A stretch of DNA of 64,000 bases from Gyrodactylus bullatarudis. Lineage: Eukaryota; Platyhelminthes; Monogenea; Gyrodactylidea; Gyrodactylidae. The stretch covers positions 1 to 64,000 of the forward strand of contig SSNU01000053.1 of assembly GCA_012064415.1 (NCBI GenBank), in the 5' to 3' direction. The position numbers and the translations under genes were made by a program. Below the pieces are notes generated by a model. That model ran no database searches. It was not told the DNA's origin and worked only from the letters and a program-made list of their open reading frames with translations. Below are positions 1 through 13,200 of this stretch, piece after piece; position 1 is the first letter of the stretch; every line of letters begins with the position of its first letter.

Positions 1-32
1 CGTCCAGCCGGTAAAGTGGGTCTAGTTACGGA

Positions 33-147
33 CATGCCCCATGAGGGGCCTCAAAAAATCGAGTTTACACTCATTGAGTTGCTCCTCCCCACGGAAATCT
101 TTAGTAAAAGGCGAAAGATTTGTCCGTGAGTGACTCCAAACACTTAA
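33..147 (-). ncRNA. U5: U5 spliceosomal snRNA
   Basis: On the minus strand this carries the U5 hallmarks. The invariant loop 1 context CTTTCGCCTTTTACTAAAG lies at about 100-118, closed by a long stem (CACGGA at 90-95 pairs with TCCGTG at 123-128). It is followed by an Sm-type site (GATTTTTTGAGG, about 50-61) and a short 3' hairpin (GCCCC paired with GGGGC, about 36-49). U5 is the snRNA of the U4/U6.U5 tri-snRNP that aligns the exon ends during splicing. Both ends are estimates: the 3' end from the last hairpin and the 5' end from the usual distance to loop 1. Family length is about 115 nt. The lower stem (AGTCACTCA with TGAGTG) supports a complete RNA. Whether the copy is expressed cannot be seen. 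Confidence 0.9.
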
Positions 148-302
148 TCGGCAAGTGCTGCGACAAGCTTCAAGGTATTCTCTCTTTAATATTCCCTGCA
201 ATAGATTTTTTTAAAGATGCTCAGTTTTCAATGATTCAGAGTTGAAACAGTTTCACTGAATTTATTTATTCAATAAAATATCACAATTTGCTTTTCAATG
301 AT

Positions 303-1040
303 TCAGTTATTCTTTTGTTTTATCGAAACAGTTATGCTGATTATTATCAGAAATATGATTGCAATAATTAAAAATACACATATACACTTCTTTTTTCTGG
401 TCGAATTTTTACTCTTGACAGCTTTTCTTAATTGATCATTTCCTTCTAGAACTCGGCCATAAGTTGTTTCAACATTTGCTTCTATAGAATCCATAACTTT
501 ACCTTGATCATCAATGTATGTTGACATAATTGTATAAATTTCATTCAAATTAGCTATATCTTGCTCTAGTTTTCTCATATCATTTGCCCTTCTAATATCC
601 TCTTCGTCATCTATTCTAAGAGATTGCTTTTGGAAGCTACTCGAAGCGGTGTTATCTGATGGATCTTTTTGATCAGTTTTACTGAATGTTACGGAAGTGG
701 TTCTTCTATCAGAAATTTTCTTCACTTCATTACCGAATTGTTTCAATCGACTTATTTGCTTCACTGTTTCTTTGCAAACTAAATTATATCGATTTTCGAA
801 ATCAGGTTCTGTGTTAAAACCTTTCATTGAATTCTTTTGACTATTGTTGAGAATATTCAGTTTAGTTTGAATATCCCGTGTACTCACGTTCAAATCATGA
901 TATAAATCTATCAAATCAGTGACACTGATAATTCCTGCCTGGGCGGAATTCAGTCTTTGAGAGAATTGATCAATCTTCTGTTTAATTCTAGGTAAATTCT
1001 CCTCAATAGTTTCTAGTTCTTTCAATGTAGATTCAATCAT
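303..1040 (-). CDS. Syntaxin 7/12-like Qa-SNARE
   Basis: A single-exon ORF of 245 codons. Residues about 1-105 form the helical N-terminal (Habc-like) part. A SNARE motif follows at about 148-210, with the central-layer glutamine in DDQGKVMDSIEANVE, the most conserved syntaxin signature. A basic patch (KNSTRKKKC) and one hydrophobic tail anchor (about 220-240, CVFLIIAIIFLIIISITV) end the protein. Syntaxins of the 7/12/13 group drive endosome-lysosome membrane fusion as Qa partners in SNARE bundles. The length (family about 260-275) and the context of the DQG motif favour this group over plasma-membrane syntaxin 1. The ATG at 1040 is the first in frame. The gene is divergent from TCF (start 1275). 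The exact paralogue is inferred. Confidence 0.88.
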   Translation of the reverse strand: MIESTLKELETIEENLPRIKQKIDQFSQRLNSAQAGIISVTDLIDLYHDLNVSTRDIQTKLNILNNSQKNSMKGFNTEPDFENRYNLVCKETVKQISRLKQFGNEVKKISDRRTTSVTFSKTDQKDPSDNTASSSFQKQSLRIDDEEDIRRANDMRKLEQDIANLNEIYTIMSTYIDDQGKVMDSIEANVETTYGRVLEGNDQLRKAVKSKNSTRKKKCICVFLIIAIIFLIIISITVSIKQKNN

Positions 1041-1274
1041 TCTGTTTTAAATTGAGAATAGAATTTTATTTGCAATTTGAGTAATTTTCCTCGAAAATAT
1101 TCAAGTCTCAATTAAAATGATATGTAACTTTAAACAATCAAAAATTATATTTTTTAGTTGTTTAAATCGGATTAATGATACTTTACAAATTTTTTGCATA
1201 AAATGAATTTGACTCTTGCCATTGATTTATTTAAAATAAATTTTAATACATGGAATTAAAGACCTGATCGAAAA
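1041..1274. promoter_or_regulatory. Shared syntaxin/TCF upstream region
   Basis: This is the 234 bp between two divergent start codons. It must hold both 5' UTRs and promoters unless there are distant non-coding exons. It is AT-rich, and I see no clear TATA or Inr motif to assign. Confidence 0.4.
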
Positions 1275-4200
1275 ATGCCATTACTTAGCTCTACTGAAGA
1301 AGAATTTGCCTGCAATGATGAAGTCAAAGTATATATCGACGAAGGAGACGAAGAAGAGCCCAAAAAGATATCTGACAACCTCAAGGAGGACAAATTGAAC
1401 CTCGTTATTGAGGTCGAGGACCATGTGAGCTAATTTTCCTTAAACGTACTCTATATTTTTTCTCAATATGTTTTTTGAAGGAAAAACAACCATTTCAATC
1501 TGACGATAGTGATAAATGTGGTGAGTATTCGAATGTGATGATTATTTGATTTTGAGAATATAAATTTGATTGAGATGTTATCAAATTTCTATCATTTATC
1601 AATTTTGCATTTCCCCTATGATTTGTATTCAACTTAGATTGACTAATGATAGTGATCAATTTTAGCGTCAATATAAATCACCCTATTTATTATGAAATTA
1701 ATTAGAAATATTATCCATGGACAAATAAGAAATAAAATAAAAATCTCAAGTTTCATAAACCCTGATTTACTGTAATTAAACTATTTTCGACTGCTATTTA
1801 TCTTTAAACCAAAAATAGGAAACTAGAATGAAATTTTTTCTCGGTTTATGTACTGTGTTCAATCGATAACTGCCAACTCTAAAATTTTTGCCTCAAATTT
1901 ATGTACATAATAATACTTTTGGTTACAAATATAAAGTTTCACTGTATATTTTAACTTCTGACATCTTGTCATTAGGTATCATTCATAATTTCAACAAGCA
2001 CATTTCTACTAAATTTTATGGATAATTTTGAATGCATAATATGTATTAAATATGATTAATCTTTTCATATGATAGTATTTTATCACTGTCATTACAAACA
2101 CTGTATTTATTAAGGTCTTTAATTTAAGGAGAGCTAAATAAATATTATAAATTTAATCTTTGCTGTTTTGAGAAATGAGAGCTTTAGTTTGCTCAGATTA
2201 AAAAGGACATTTTAAAATTTTTATTCAGAAAATTTTCTCAAATTCTCCCCTTTCAGCTCTCATCTTGAATAGAATTTCTACCTGATGATCTTAATTTCAC
2301 TGATCTTCATTTTTCCTTGACAAAAGAAAACAATGGATAAGAGGCTCTAGAAAACTTAAGCACAATTAGAAAATTTTTCATTTTTAATTTCTTTAAATGA
2401 CTTTCTCATAAACTTAAAGCATCTCAATTATACTGATGAACAAGGGTATATAATACAGAGTAGAATTGGGATTTAAATTTTCATTCTCAAGGTTACAATT
2501 TATTAAAATTTGCTCAAATATTTCACATTTTCTAACAAGAGAATTCTATTGAAGAAACTCTTAAATATTCCTTCAAAGGGCGTGTACTATCAGTGCTTAA
2601 ATCAGCTCCTTCAGAATTAATTCCATCTCTTTCTTGAGATTTATTTTGCCCTAATGAATCTTATCCAATGTTATCGCGTTAAAAAATAATAAATGCTTTT
2701 TCATACTGAATATATATATTTATTTATGCTATCATAATCATCTAGATATGCTATAATTTATTATAGAAAAAGTGTGACTAAAATATGTACACGTTTTAAT
2801 TCTTTCTGAAGAAAAAACGCAAAATTGCCAAATTTTCTTTCCGTTTTATTTTCCCAATAATGCAAAAGGTGTTAATATGTGTTAAGGTTCATTCCAACAG
2901 CTCGAACTGGTTTTCTTTCCAATTTGACACATTTGTATTAATACATAAAAGGTGAAAAATAATCTTTATTCCCTCAAAATATTTTGATACAAGTGTATTT
3001 CCAAAAAGTAATTATTAAATTCTCTTATTATACAGGAAGATGCTTTTACATTCCATATGGTGATTATTGAAGGGTTAAGAAATTAGTTTATAATTTATAC
3101 AAAAGTATTAAGAATTTTTTTTCTAAGACATATATAATTGTCCTAGCTTACGCGTAAAAGAGATCGAATAAAACCAAATTTTCCAGTCTAAAACCTTAGT
3201 GCTGATGAGGTGATCAGATTTGAAAACATTTTGAAAATATCAGATATTGAAAAATACTCCCAAATTACACAATGTTCTTAGCTTCAGGTACTTCAACTAG
3301 TACACCATCTCAACCTTTTTTAGAATTTTTAAAAACTAACATTGCTGAAAAAAGAATTGAATTCTCTACAATTATTAAAGAAAAACCTTTTTAATGACTA
3401 AAGATCTGAAGAAGAAAACCCAATCAAATAAATCTATCTTTATATATTATAATATTTTTGTTTCAAAAGTATTAAAATTTTGTAAAAATTATAATGAACA
3501 TTATTGACAAATTTCGTAATCAAGTACAGAATATATATAAAGAATACCTTTAAATTACAAATCAAAATATTAACCATTTTTTCCGATATATTTCTGTCAC
3601 CTTTCTATATCCCATTTTCAAAGACTGAAGGGTTTTTGATCCATGCACTCATTTAGTGAGTCCAAAACATCTAGTCTTAAATTAAAGATTTTGCTCTTCA
3701 CATGATGTTGTAGTGATCTGAAAAGTTGATAATCTGTCGGAGTAAGATCTTTACTGTAAGAAGGATGGTTCAGAACGTCGACGTTGCTCTCCTTGAAAAT
3801 ATCTTTTACTAATCTATATATGAGGCCGAGCATTGATCTGCAAGAATTTAACCCGAGAAAATTTTGGGTTTTTCTTCCTGAGCTTGACTATCATAGCAGT
3901 GAGCTTCAGTTACTGCATCAGGTTTGAGCAATTCAAAATGAATAACACTCTTTCTGCACCAGGATATGGTCAGTATGACCTGTCTGGTTTAGGATGGGTA
4001 ACGTGCTCATTAGCCCTATGCCAAAACCTTTTACGGCTCTTATCTCTCAGGTATATTGATTTTTCATCAGTCATTACGATATGTGATACGAAATCATCGT
4101 ATGTGAGCCTATGGCTAAGCCTCTGGCAAGCTTCGACCCTCAATAAATTATTGGTCTGATACCAATGTCTGATAATTCCATTGTAACTTTTGAACGATAA

Positions 4201-7200
4201 AATTTTGGAAATTGTCAATAAGTAAAACTAAATTCTTATGACTTTATTTGCCGTTATTTCATATTTTATCTCTGAAAAAATTGCTTAATACGTTTGAAAC
4301 AACCTAATATTAAAAATACTTTTGATTACCTTGAATTTATCGTAATAAGTAAGAGAAGTTACTCGTTATTTTTATTTCAACAGAAGATAGTTGGTCGTAG
4401 GAAGGTTAGTTTTCCAATATAGATCTAATTATTTTTGAAAAATAAATAATTATAAATGCATTCATAAAATTTGGGAAAAAATGCAAAAAGCTCAAAATGA
4501 TATCTGTGAAATATGTTAATACGTATGAAATATGTATATGAATACGTAGATTTATAATATAACAACAATAATGTAGTCTTTTTTTACATTTCTCTCTCTC
4601 TTATTTCAAGATGAAAGAAAAACCAAGAGAGAAAGAAAAAACATTACAGGGCTCTTTTCTATCGATTACTTGTCATTCATTTATATATATTTCTTAGATT
4701 ATTAAAACAAGATTGATAATTTTTGAATCGATTTTAATTAATTAAGTTTCATAAAAATCCGACCTCAGAAATTATCCTATTAAATAGGACCTATTCTAGA
4801 TTTAACAATTTTACAGTATTTTATGTTTTTTAATCATTACTATTAATCAGGTAAAATATCAATCACATGCCAGATGCAATCTATTTTTGGGTTTCCATGA
4901 CTCTCTTTAGCTGTCTAATTTCGGTACATTAGTGTAAAACAACCGAATGTATATGCATATAGTTGTTAATTTTTAAGATTAAACAAAATCTCCCTCATCT
5001 AGTCTGTTCCTGTCATATTTTACAGATCTTTTATCGTGTCCGTCATTAAATGATTACATACTGTAAGGTTCACAAAATATAGAGGTACTTGTACATTTTA
5101 CAACCAAAAAAGCGTGTTAAATAGTTTCTCTATGCTAGATATTAACTTTTAGATATTTTATCCGGACGTATGATAATGATAATAATTATTTTCCTTCCTT
5201 TTTGACATTATACACCTAATAAATCTACATCTTGTATTTTAGCCCAAAATTAATTCTATTGAACTGCAGTATAAAATATGCGCATAGTTTACTGTAAACG
5301 CTAGAGAGTAAAGGAACATAACTATTCTTCTTAGGTATGGTTTTGTTGTAGAGAAAGGAATTAAACGCTATCTAAATAATAGAGAATAATTACTGATAAC
5401 AGCGTGAAATAGCTAACAACTTGTTCGCGTCATACAGACCAGAGAAATTTCTAGTACAATTTTTTTCCTTTTTTTATATTAAATATAAATAAAACACTGG
5501 AAAATAGGAAGTAAAAATACAAATTTGTTTTTGTAGATTAAACGTTGATTAAAATACATTAGAATATAAGTTAATCTCCTTATTTCCATCTTGTAAAATT
5601 ATAGTTGAGATCACTTCTACTTCAAATACAGTACTAATTCTAATTTTATCTATTTCCCTGGAAATTCTCGAACAAAACATGAATTTAAAAATAATGCTCA
5701 AACGTATTTAACTACTAAATTGTAAAGCTAGCTTATATTAAGATGGAAATTTGGGATTTTTACTTTGACTTGAAAATTTCTTTGATGAACTTGTCATCAT
5801 TCAGCAATTTTGGATCTTCAAAATTTCGTTGATTTACAGACAGTGAAAATGATGAAAAAATCGAAATTCGACTTTCACACGATGATGAGATGATTCTCGA
5901 AATCTCGTCTAGCATATTTGAATTCTTCATTTAATTCGAGGTCTTGATGAAAAAATTGAGACTTTATAATTTCCCATCTTCATACTTGTATTAAACTGGT
6001 GTTTGACTCAAAATTTTTCTTGTGTGTCCAAAAATTTGACCTTTATTTGGGAAAGAAAAACTTCCAGTTGATCTCATTATATGAATCACAAAAATAACTC
6101 CATGAAAAAATTGAGAATATTTGTAAAAACCATAAATTCGCAACTAACATTTCATATTAACCCTTTTGGTGCCGATGGACATATATGTTCATTTTCCAAT
6201 ATTTTTGAAACTTCATAACTCTACCAGTTTGATAGGTTTCTGGATCAATTAAAGTTTAAATTGAAGCCCAAAATGTGAACTTGCATTGGTAATATTTTTG
6301 GCGAAATAACTTGGTATCTTCATAGCTAAATTTAGGTTTTTACAAAAATTGTGAAATAGTCTTGGCACCGAAAGGGTTAACTAATCTTGTATTTTTTCAA
6401 GAATTTAAAATAGTGAAAATTGTGCATAAGATGTGACCTTTATTTAGGAGTAGATTTTACAGATTAGTAATCAGTGATTACTTTAATATCATTTTAATGC
6501 TGATGTATCAATCATAAAATGTTCCATACCATCCAAATAATAAATAAATACGCCAGTTAAGTTGCATATACAAATTAAATTTTACTGTGATAAATATTTT
6601 TATTAATATTAAATAGAAATAAAAATGAAATACATTTACCACTCCTAAAACATATCATTCATTCATTACATTTCTCGTGGAAAGAGTAGAGAATTTTATC
6701 TCTTAATAATAATTACACTTGTATTATTATTAATAATTTTATGAGATTGTTGAATGCTAAACCAATTTATTGTTTAAAAATTGTTTAACACCAAAACCAA
6801 CAATAGATTTACCGTTGGATTTATCCAAGTTATCTCTTATCTCCCCCAATGATGATGTAGAATGGGAAAGAGAGAATAATCTCTTCCCACATTCTCTGGA
6901 AACAAAAGAGAGAGTGAGGGAGAAAAATATTCTAACATTTCATCAAATTAAAAATGATTAATTAATTCTCCCAAGCTCCATTTCTACCAAAAGCACCTCC
7001 TTAATTATTTTTATTATTTTGTGGAGAGTTAAAAAAATAACATACACAGTTTCATATTGTTATTGCTCCGTTAGGAGAAATGCCTGGAAATAATGATGAT
7101 TATTACTTCAGGAGGCGATGCATTCTGTCGGTTAATTGAACTTTATAATATTTAGTTATCTTCAATTATATTAAACAGGAATATTTCTTTACGAAAAATA

Positions 7201-10200
7201 TACAAGTGAAGATTCTTCTTGTAAAACTCTTATAAACTCTTTAGAATATAAATAAATGTATTTTTACGATAAATTTTAATTCTTGTATGAAAATCTGAAT
7301 TTGGGTGACTTTTAGCTTCAATTTTAGGGGCTGATTGTGGCTCTACGAGCTTTTAAACGGTTTCTAGAGCATTTTAAAGATTGATTACTTATGAACTTTG
7401 ATGTGTTGAAAAATAATAATAATTCGCAGTATATACCTATGCACATACCATATACACTCGGTATATTCCTCTCTACCCCTGCGCAGAGTTGGGACATAAA
7501 CTTTAGGCCTACCGATTCTTCATCTTTTATCATTGACCATAGTACAAATGTGCCAAAAAATTGTCCGAAATTTGTGCCAATGGATTATACATAATTGGAA
7601 TCATATTTTCATGAATATTACAACCACTTTTGGGTCCAAAAGATCCTTATGGTCTTACCCAACATTATTATTATTTTAGTTTCAACCCCTTTATTATTTT
7701 ATTTCCAAACTAAATAAATAAATTAAGAGTGTCTAAGTTAGTTCAAGAATAAATCATGATGCCTTGAATAAATCTGATTTAATAATTCTAGAAAATCTCA
7801 CTAGTTTTTCCTCTATTGTTTTAAGTTAATCCACAGTAAAAAAGAAGTAATGGTATTGTTATTTTTTGTCAAGAATCAAAATTAATCATTTTACCATAAA
7901 GGTACTCACTCACTCGCTCTTGGAGAATACTAAAATTAAATGGCAAGAGATGTGTGTATTGAAAAACAGAAGAGAGATAGAGAGACAGTTGAGAATATTC
8001 TTTGATTAATAGGCCTCTCATTGTTAAGATGGTGATTGAAAATAATGTACATTGATTCTAAGAGTTTTTTGTCACTAGCAAAAAGAAGAATCAAGGATAT
8101 TTCTTTGAAAAATGTAGCAAAATGTAATTTTGTAATTACTCGTATGAAATTTGACATAAACTATGATTTCAAAGATATACTTTTTTATTGTCTTAGGCCA
8201 AGGTAGCCAACAGAGGTCAATATCACCTGTCCATTTGTAACATTTTTATTGTTCTTTTTGCCAAATCTACTTTCAAGACTAACAAGCAAATCATCTATTC
8301 TATTAGATAGACAATTGTACCATTGAATACCATTTTTGTTATCAGCATTGCCTTTTTTCATGTTGCTTCACAATCAAAGTCACATTCAAATCAATCAAAA
8401 AGTTATCATTTTTGTATTATTTTTTTAATAGAGCCACTTACTTATTAAAAATACACACGCTAAGAAGAACACAAAATAATCGAGAGAAAGTTAAGCTGAA
8501 ATACATTTCTCTTTGATGTCAAAACTTTCTTTTTATTCATTATAAATATCGCTTGTTGTGGTGTAGGCTTCTTCAGTTCTTTCTAATACAACTCGTTTTA
8601 ATCAAAGTTTCACTTCATTTTGATGGCATTCTCTGTCGTATAACTCTTTTGTCAAAATACATATTGGCATAGAGTTATTCTCAAATCTGTCAGATGAGAT
8701 ACATCTTCGTTCTCTATCCGATTAGTTTTTGCTTAAACTACAACCTTGAAGTTTGAGTAAGGGTAAACTCTTGAAAGTTTCTCTTAAGAAAATTGCAATA
8801 ACTTGTATGAATTTATACATTATTTTTTATGGTATAACAGTGTTGAGAAAGGTTTTTCATTTTTGTTAAATTTCTTTTGATTAATCAACTTATAATTGAT
8901 AAAAATATTGATCATTATCAGATGTAATGTAATTTTTATTGAAAAAATCGTGAACCTAATCATACAAAAGTTTATCTTTTAATTTTGTTGAATTTTAAAG
9001 AATCGGTTAATAGCCACTGATTATATGAAATTGGACGAAACCAGAAATTAACTGCATACTATACAGTATCTTTAAAACAAAAGAAGCTGGATAAGTTACA
9101 GTCCCTTCTTCTAGAAATATGTGTTTTGAAATTTGTCTCCACTCAATCTTTAAAGCCCTAATTATAAATTTCAAACTAGGCATTTTATTGATGAAGTTTA
9201 AACTTAAAATATTTTGACAATGAATTTTATTTTAAAGATATTTTCAAATTGCCCTATTATGGTCATTTGGCCATGGCGGCTGCAGCAGCTTACGCTCAGA
9301 ATAATCGATCCTCATCTCCTAAAAATTCTTTCCTCAATCCTGTCCATGATATAAACAATCTTCAAGTGAGTATTTATTAAAAATTCATTTGAATATGCCT
9401 ATTTCACTCATTGAATTGAAACTTTCTCTCCGTTTTCCATCTATAATTTTAAAAGTAATATTCATTCTGGTGGTAATGTTCAAGAAGGATGGACTTTTTT
9501 TACTTTTAGTTTAAAAATCCCAGTTGTAGTTGAAATATATTTACCTCTGCTATTTTAGTTCTCCCTCATCATGGAAAAGACATAAATCAACATAACTATG
9601 ATTAATTAAGCAGTTTTATTCATTCCAAGTATCTCAGTGGGAATTAAGTATCAATGAGCCATTCAGAAAGTAGATTTCACCAAAAAGATTCTAAATCTAT
9701 CCCAGCAAAATTAATTAGTCGAACAACTACTATGGGAAATAATTTAAACCAACAATGTAGGGATAAAATCTTTATTTCCAAGTGTTGGATTTCACCTATT
9801 TTTCAAGAAATGAATAGAATTTAATAAAATTTTTCTTTTGCATGTCAGTGTCAAATATATTTCTCAAGAGATAATATTAAAATTAACATCCAATTGATGC
9901 ACTGCATTCTTTTTAAACTAAAAGCATTCTTTAAAAATGCCTATTCATTATTAATTTTGTTGCTTGATAAACTCTCTTTTTACTTGTCTTATCAAAACGG
10001 ATATCTTTAACATTATCTATAATTCTGTTGCTGAATTTTATTAAGTTTATTTAAACAAATTAAGAAAGATGTCCTACAACTTCCAAGAGAAAGTTAGCCG
10101 TTTAACTTTTCATAATCAAAAATCATAATGTTATTTTATACGTTTTTGTACTACTCTTTAGAACAACTTGCCTATAATTCTTTTAATGAGTAATACTCAT

Positions 10201-13200
10201 AATCAATTATATGGGAACGGAAATTGAAAATTAATGACCATTTCTAATCTCATTATGGGGTTTTGATTAAAACCTTGTCAGTTAATATTCCTTAACAGAT
10301 ACATTTAATTAATGAATTTTAACCCTATAGAGACGATAAGAAAAACAATTGAGAAAAAGACTCAAAATTAACATCAAACGTTTCTAAATCAGATTCTAAT
10401 GGAAATGATCTGGTCCCATCTAAAAAAGGTTTTTTTTTTGAAATTTCTTTAGCGTAAATTTTAGAATAGATTATGTGATATTGTTAACTACGAAATTCCG
10501 ACTTTGAATAAATACCCTACATGGGGCGAATCTCACGAATGGGTAAAAATAAAACAGACAAATTTTACAATTTTTACAAGTTTTACACGATCCAATTAAT
10601 TAGTTGGTTCGCTTTGGTTCATTGTCAAAACTGTATGATAAAATAAGAGATAAATGTCCCAACATAAATGAACATGGATATCTATGAGGTACTTTATTCT
10701 GAGAAAAAATAACTATGAAACAGGATAAAAGATTATTGTATGTATACTTGCACAAAATATTGTTCGTTTATAGGAGAAGTAGTCCAACTAAATACAAGTC
10801 CTCCTATAAATATTCATAACAAAAATAATAGGAAGAGTATTTTTCTCTCTACCATTACTACAACTAATAAGCTAGCCTATTATTGGACTACGAATATTTC
10901 TTTATATATATTTTTTGAAATATTAGCACAAATATTACTTGTGACATTGACAAGATTGATGAGACTTTATTTTTCCCATAACTAACAAATGAAATGTTTT
11001 ACCTTTAAAAAAGTTGCTTAGGCATAAAAAAACTCAGTCACTATTGATTTTACCCAAGTTACCTATAAAGCCTGGTCAAATGAATGCTTAATTGATTGAG
11101 TTGCTGGATTTAATCTTTCATAAAATCTTGTGAAGAATAGAAACAAATTGGCTTAGCGGTTTTGAATTTCTGTGCTAAACTTTTAATGTCAGATCAAAAG
11201 AATTCGAGTTGCATGATAAAATTAAAGCTTTGCGTATCTTGTAAAAAATCATCCGAAATATTTTTCCCTAGAATATTTTCATAAACTATAAACTGAAATA
11301 GATATAATGTATATTTAAACAACAGTAGTGTAATTGTATACTTGGGATGTATCAACTAAATTATCCATACATATAGAACTGTGTGTACACGTTATCTATG
11401 AATGTATCATTTATGCTTTTGATCTATTCTCATCCATTCTCTGTATTCTTTATTTCTAAATTTTATTTCTCCATCTATCCATCTATTCAATGTCCCTATT
11501 GTTTGGATTGAAGAAAAAATAAATCTTGTATGCTAGTGATGGAAAATGGGAATGTTGGGTAGATAGACACAAGCTCTATCATTATTTTCTACTTGGGATA
11601 GGAAATTTTGAATTTGTTTGGTTGTAAATCGCGCACTAAAATATACACATAACGACATCAAATAAATGCTCCTCTTTTTTATGCAATAACTTTCATCCTA
11701 GAATAAAATAAATGTTACAATCTCAACCATTTATGTTGTCTTTTGTGTAATTAGGATAAATTTTAACTCGCTCGTTACCCAACTGTCACTATAGACCTCT
11801 GCGAATCCTTAATAATAAATCCAAGGAAATAGATTGAAAGAAGATGAAAAATATTAATTCAATCAAAAAGATCTTGTTTGTTTAACAAAACTGTTTTTTT
11901 ATGAAATAGAATTTATCCAGAAAATTAATTCTCTCTAGTGAAGTTGATAAATTTTCATTTGTTTAATTTGTTCTGTATTGTTGAACTATAGAATTTATAC
12001 TCAACTATGAAATCTTGATGAAAGCTCACATTCTCTTATTTTTTAACTAGCAGTAAAAGATTTGCTCCATCTTTTCATAGTTCATCTTGGAAAGTCAATA
12101 AAATAGGTGTCTATATTACAAGAAATAATTAAGCTTGTTTAGCCAATGTATATAGCCAATGATAAAACTATTGTCGATTCACTTGATGGTGATCACTCAA
12201 TTTGATTTATTTAATCAATTTTCTTTTGATTGGAATTAGAATAAATAATATTCTCTCAAATTTATTTTTAGGCTTTGTTTATGAAAAATTTCTCTTCTAA
12301 AATATACTGTATTTATTTAAACTTTGTTTTTTTGAGTGAATTGAAAATGAGGCTGCTAAAACTTGATTTATCAATCGAATCTCCAGGCAAATTTTAAGTT
12401 AATTAAAGTCAAGAGTATCCAAGAAACAGCTAAGGAAATAGTAAACTTTTGTAATAATAAAAGTTTTGCTAATTAACAAAATCTCTGCCTCATCTGTCTG
12501 ACCCATGGATGACGACTTTGTTATATATATACTGTTTTCAGTGTCAGTTGGTTGTTATGGCTTAAAATTGTTTACATCATCACCACAAAGCACACTTACT
12601 AAATTGTATAAACTCCTTATTTGTGGATTATTATTTTGATATAAAATACAAGGAAAAGATTAGCAGACTATTCAATGTAGAGAGGTGTTGAATTTGGGAT
12701 ATACTTCTGTTGAATTTCTTTTCGCATTATTATTATGATTTAAGAAATTCTGAAATAATTAATCATAGAAGAAATAATAGCATATATACTGTAGTATGTT
12801 TTGTAATACATTTGCACATATCACATTAAATTCTGTAATCATAAGTAAAACAACTCTAAATGATTCAAGAATCCCCTTTTTCAATATCATTTGTGTTTTC
12901 TTTCATGCCTCAAACTTGTAGAGATGAATATAGCAAATGTTATAAAGTTAAGACAGAACAACTTATTATGGGCATTTCTTGAAAATTTCCATCAGAATTC
13001 ATCATATGATGATAGATGATTACTTTATTTTCCTTAATCCCTTTTATTCTAAATAAAAATCCATTGAAATACATATACGATAGACAAAAGATACCTTTTA
13101 TCAAATACAAAAAAGGGTGATATCAAAAGTTTACGACAAATCTGATTGCAAAATATTTTCCTAAACTGTTACCATCTCTATTCATTATTTTCGTAATGCT

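Larger units (their letters stand above)
1521..9237 (+). other. TCF intron 2 (7.7 kb)
   Basis: AT-rich non-coding DNA. It holds a dead mariner transposase (3618-4218), a small TTAA-flanked element (6157-6380) and a weak inverted repeat (5742-5980). No conserved coding exon was recognised in the rest. Small open frames here have no recognisable domain. Confidence 0.7.

Noticed and set aside
3833..4159. Plus-strand 108-codon ORF
   Set aside because: Antisense shadow of the decayed mariner transposase.
7324..7594. Overlapping ORFs on both strands in TCF intron 2
   Set aside because: No recognisable domain and no splice context; length expected by chance in a long intron.
10740..10985. 81-codon plus-strand ORF with a hydrophobic C-terminus
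   Set aside because: Hydrophobicity follows from AT-rich composition; no start context, domain or splice signals.
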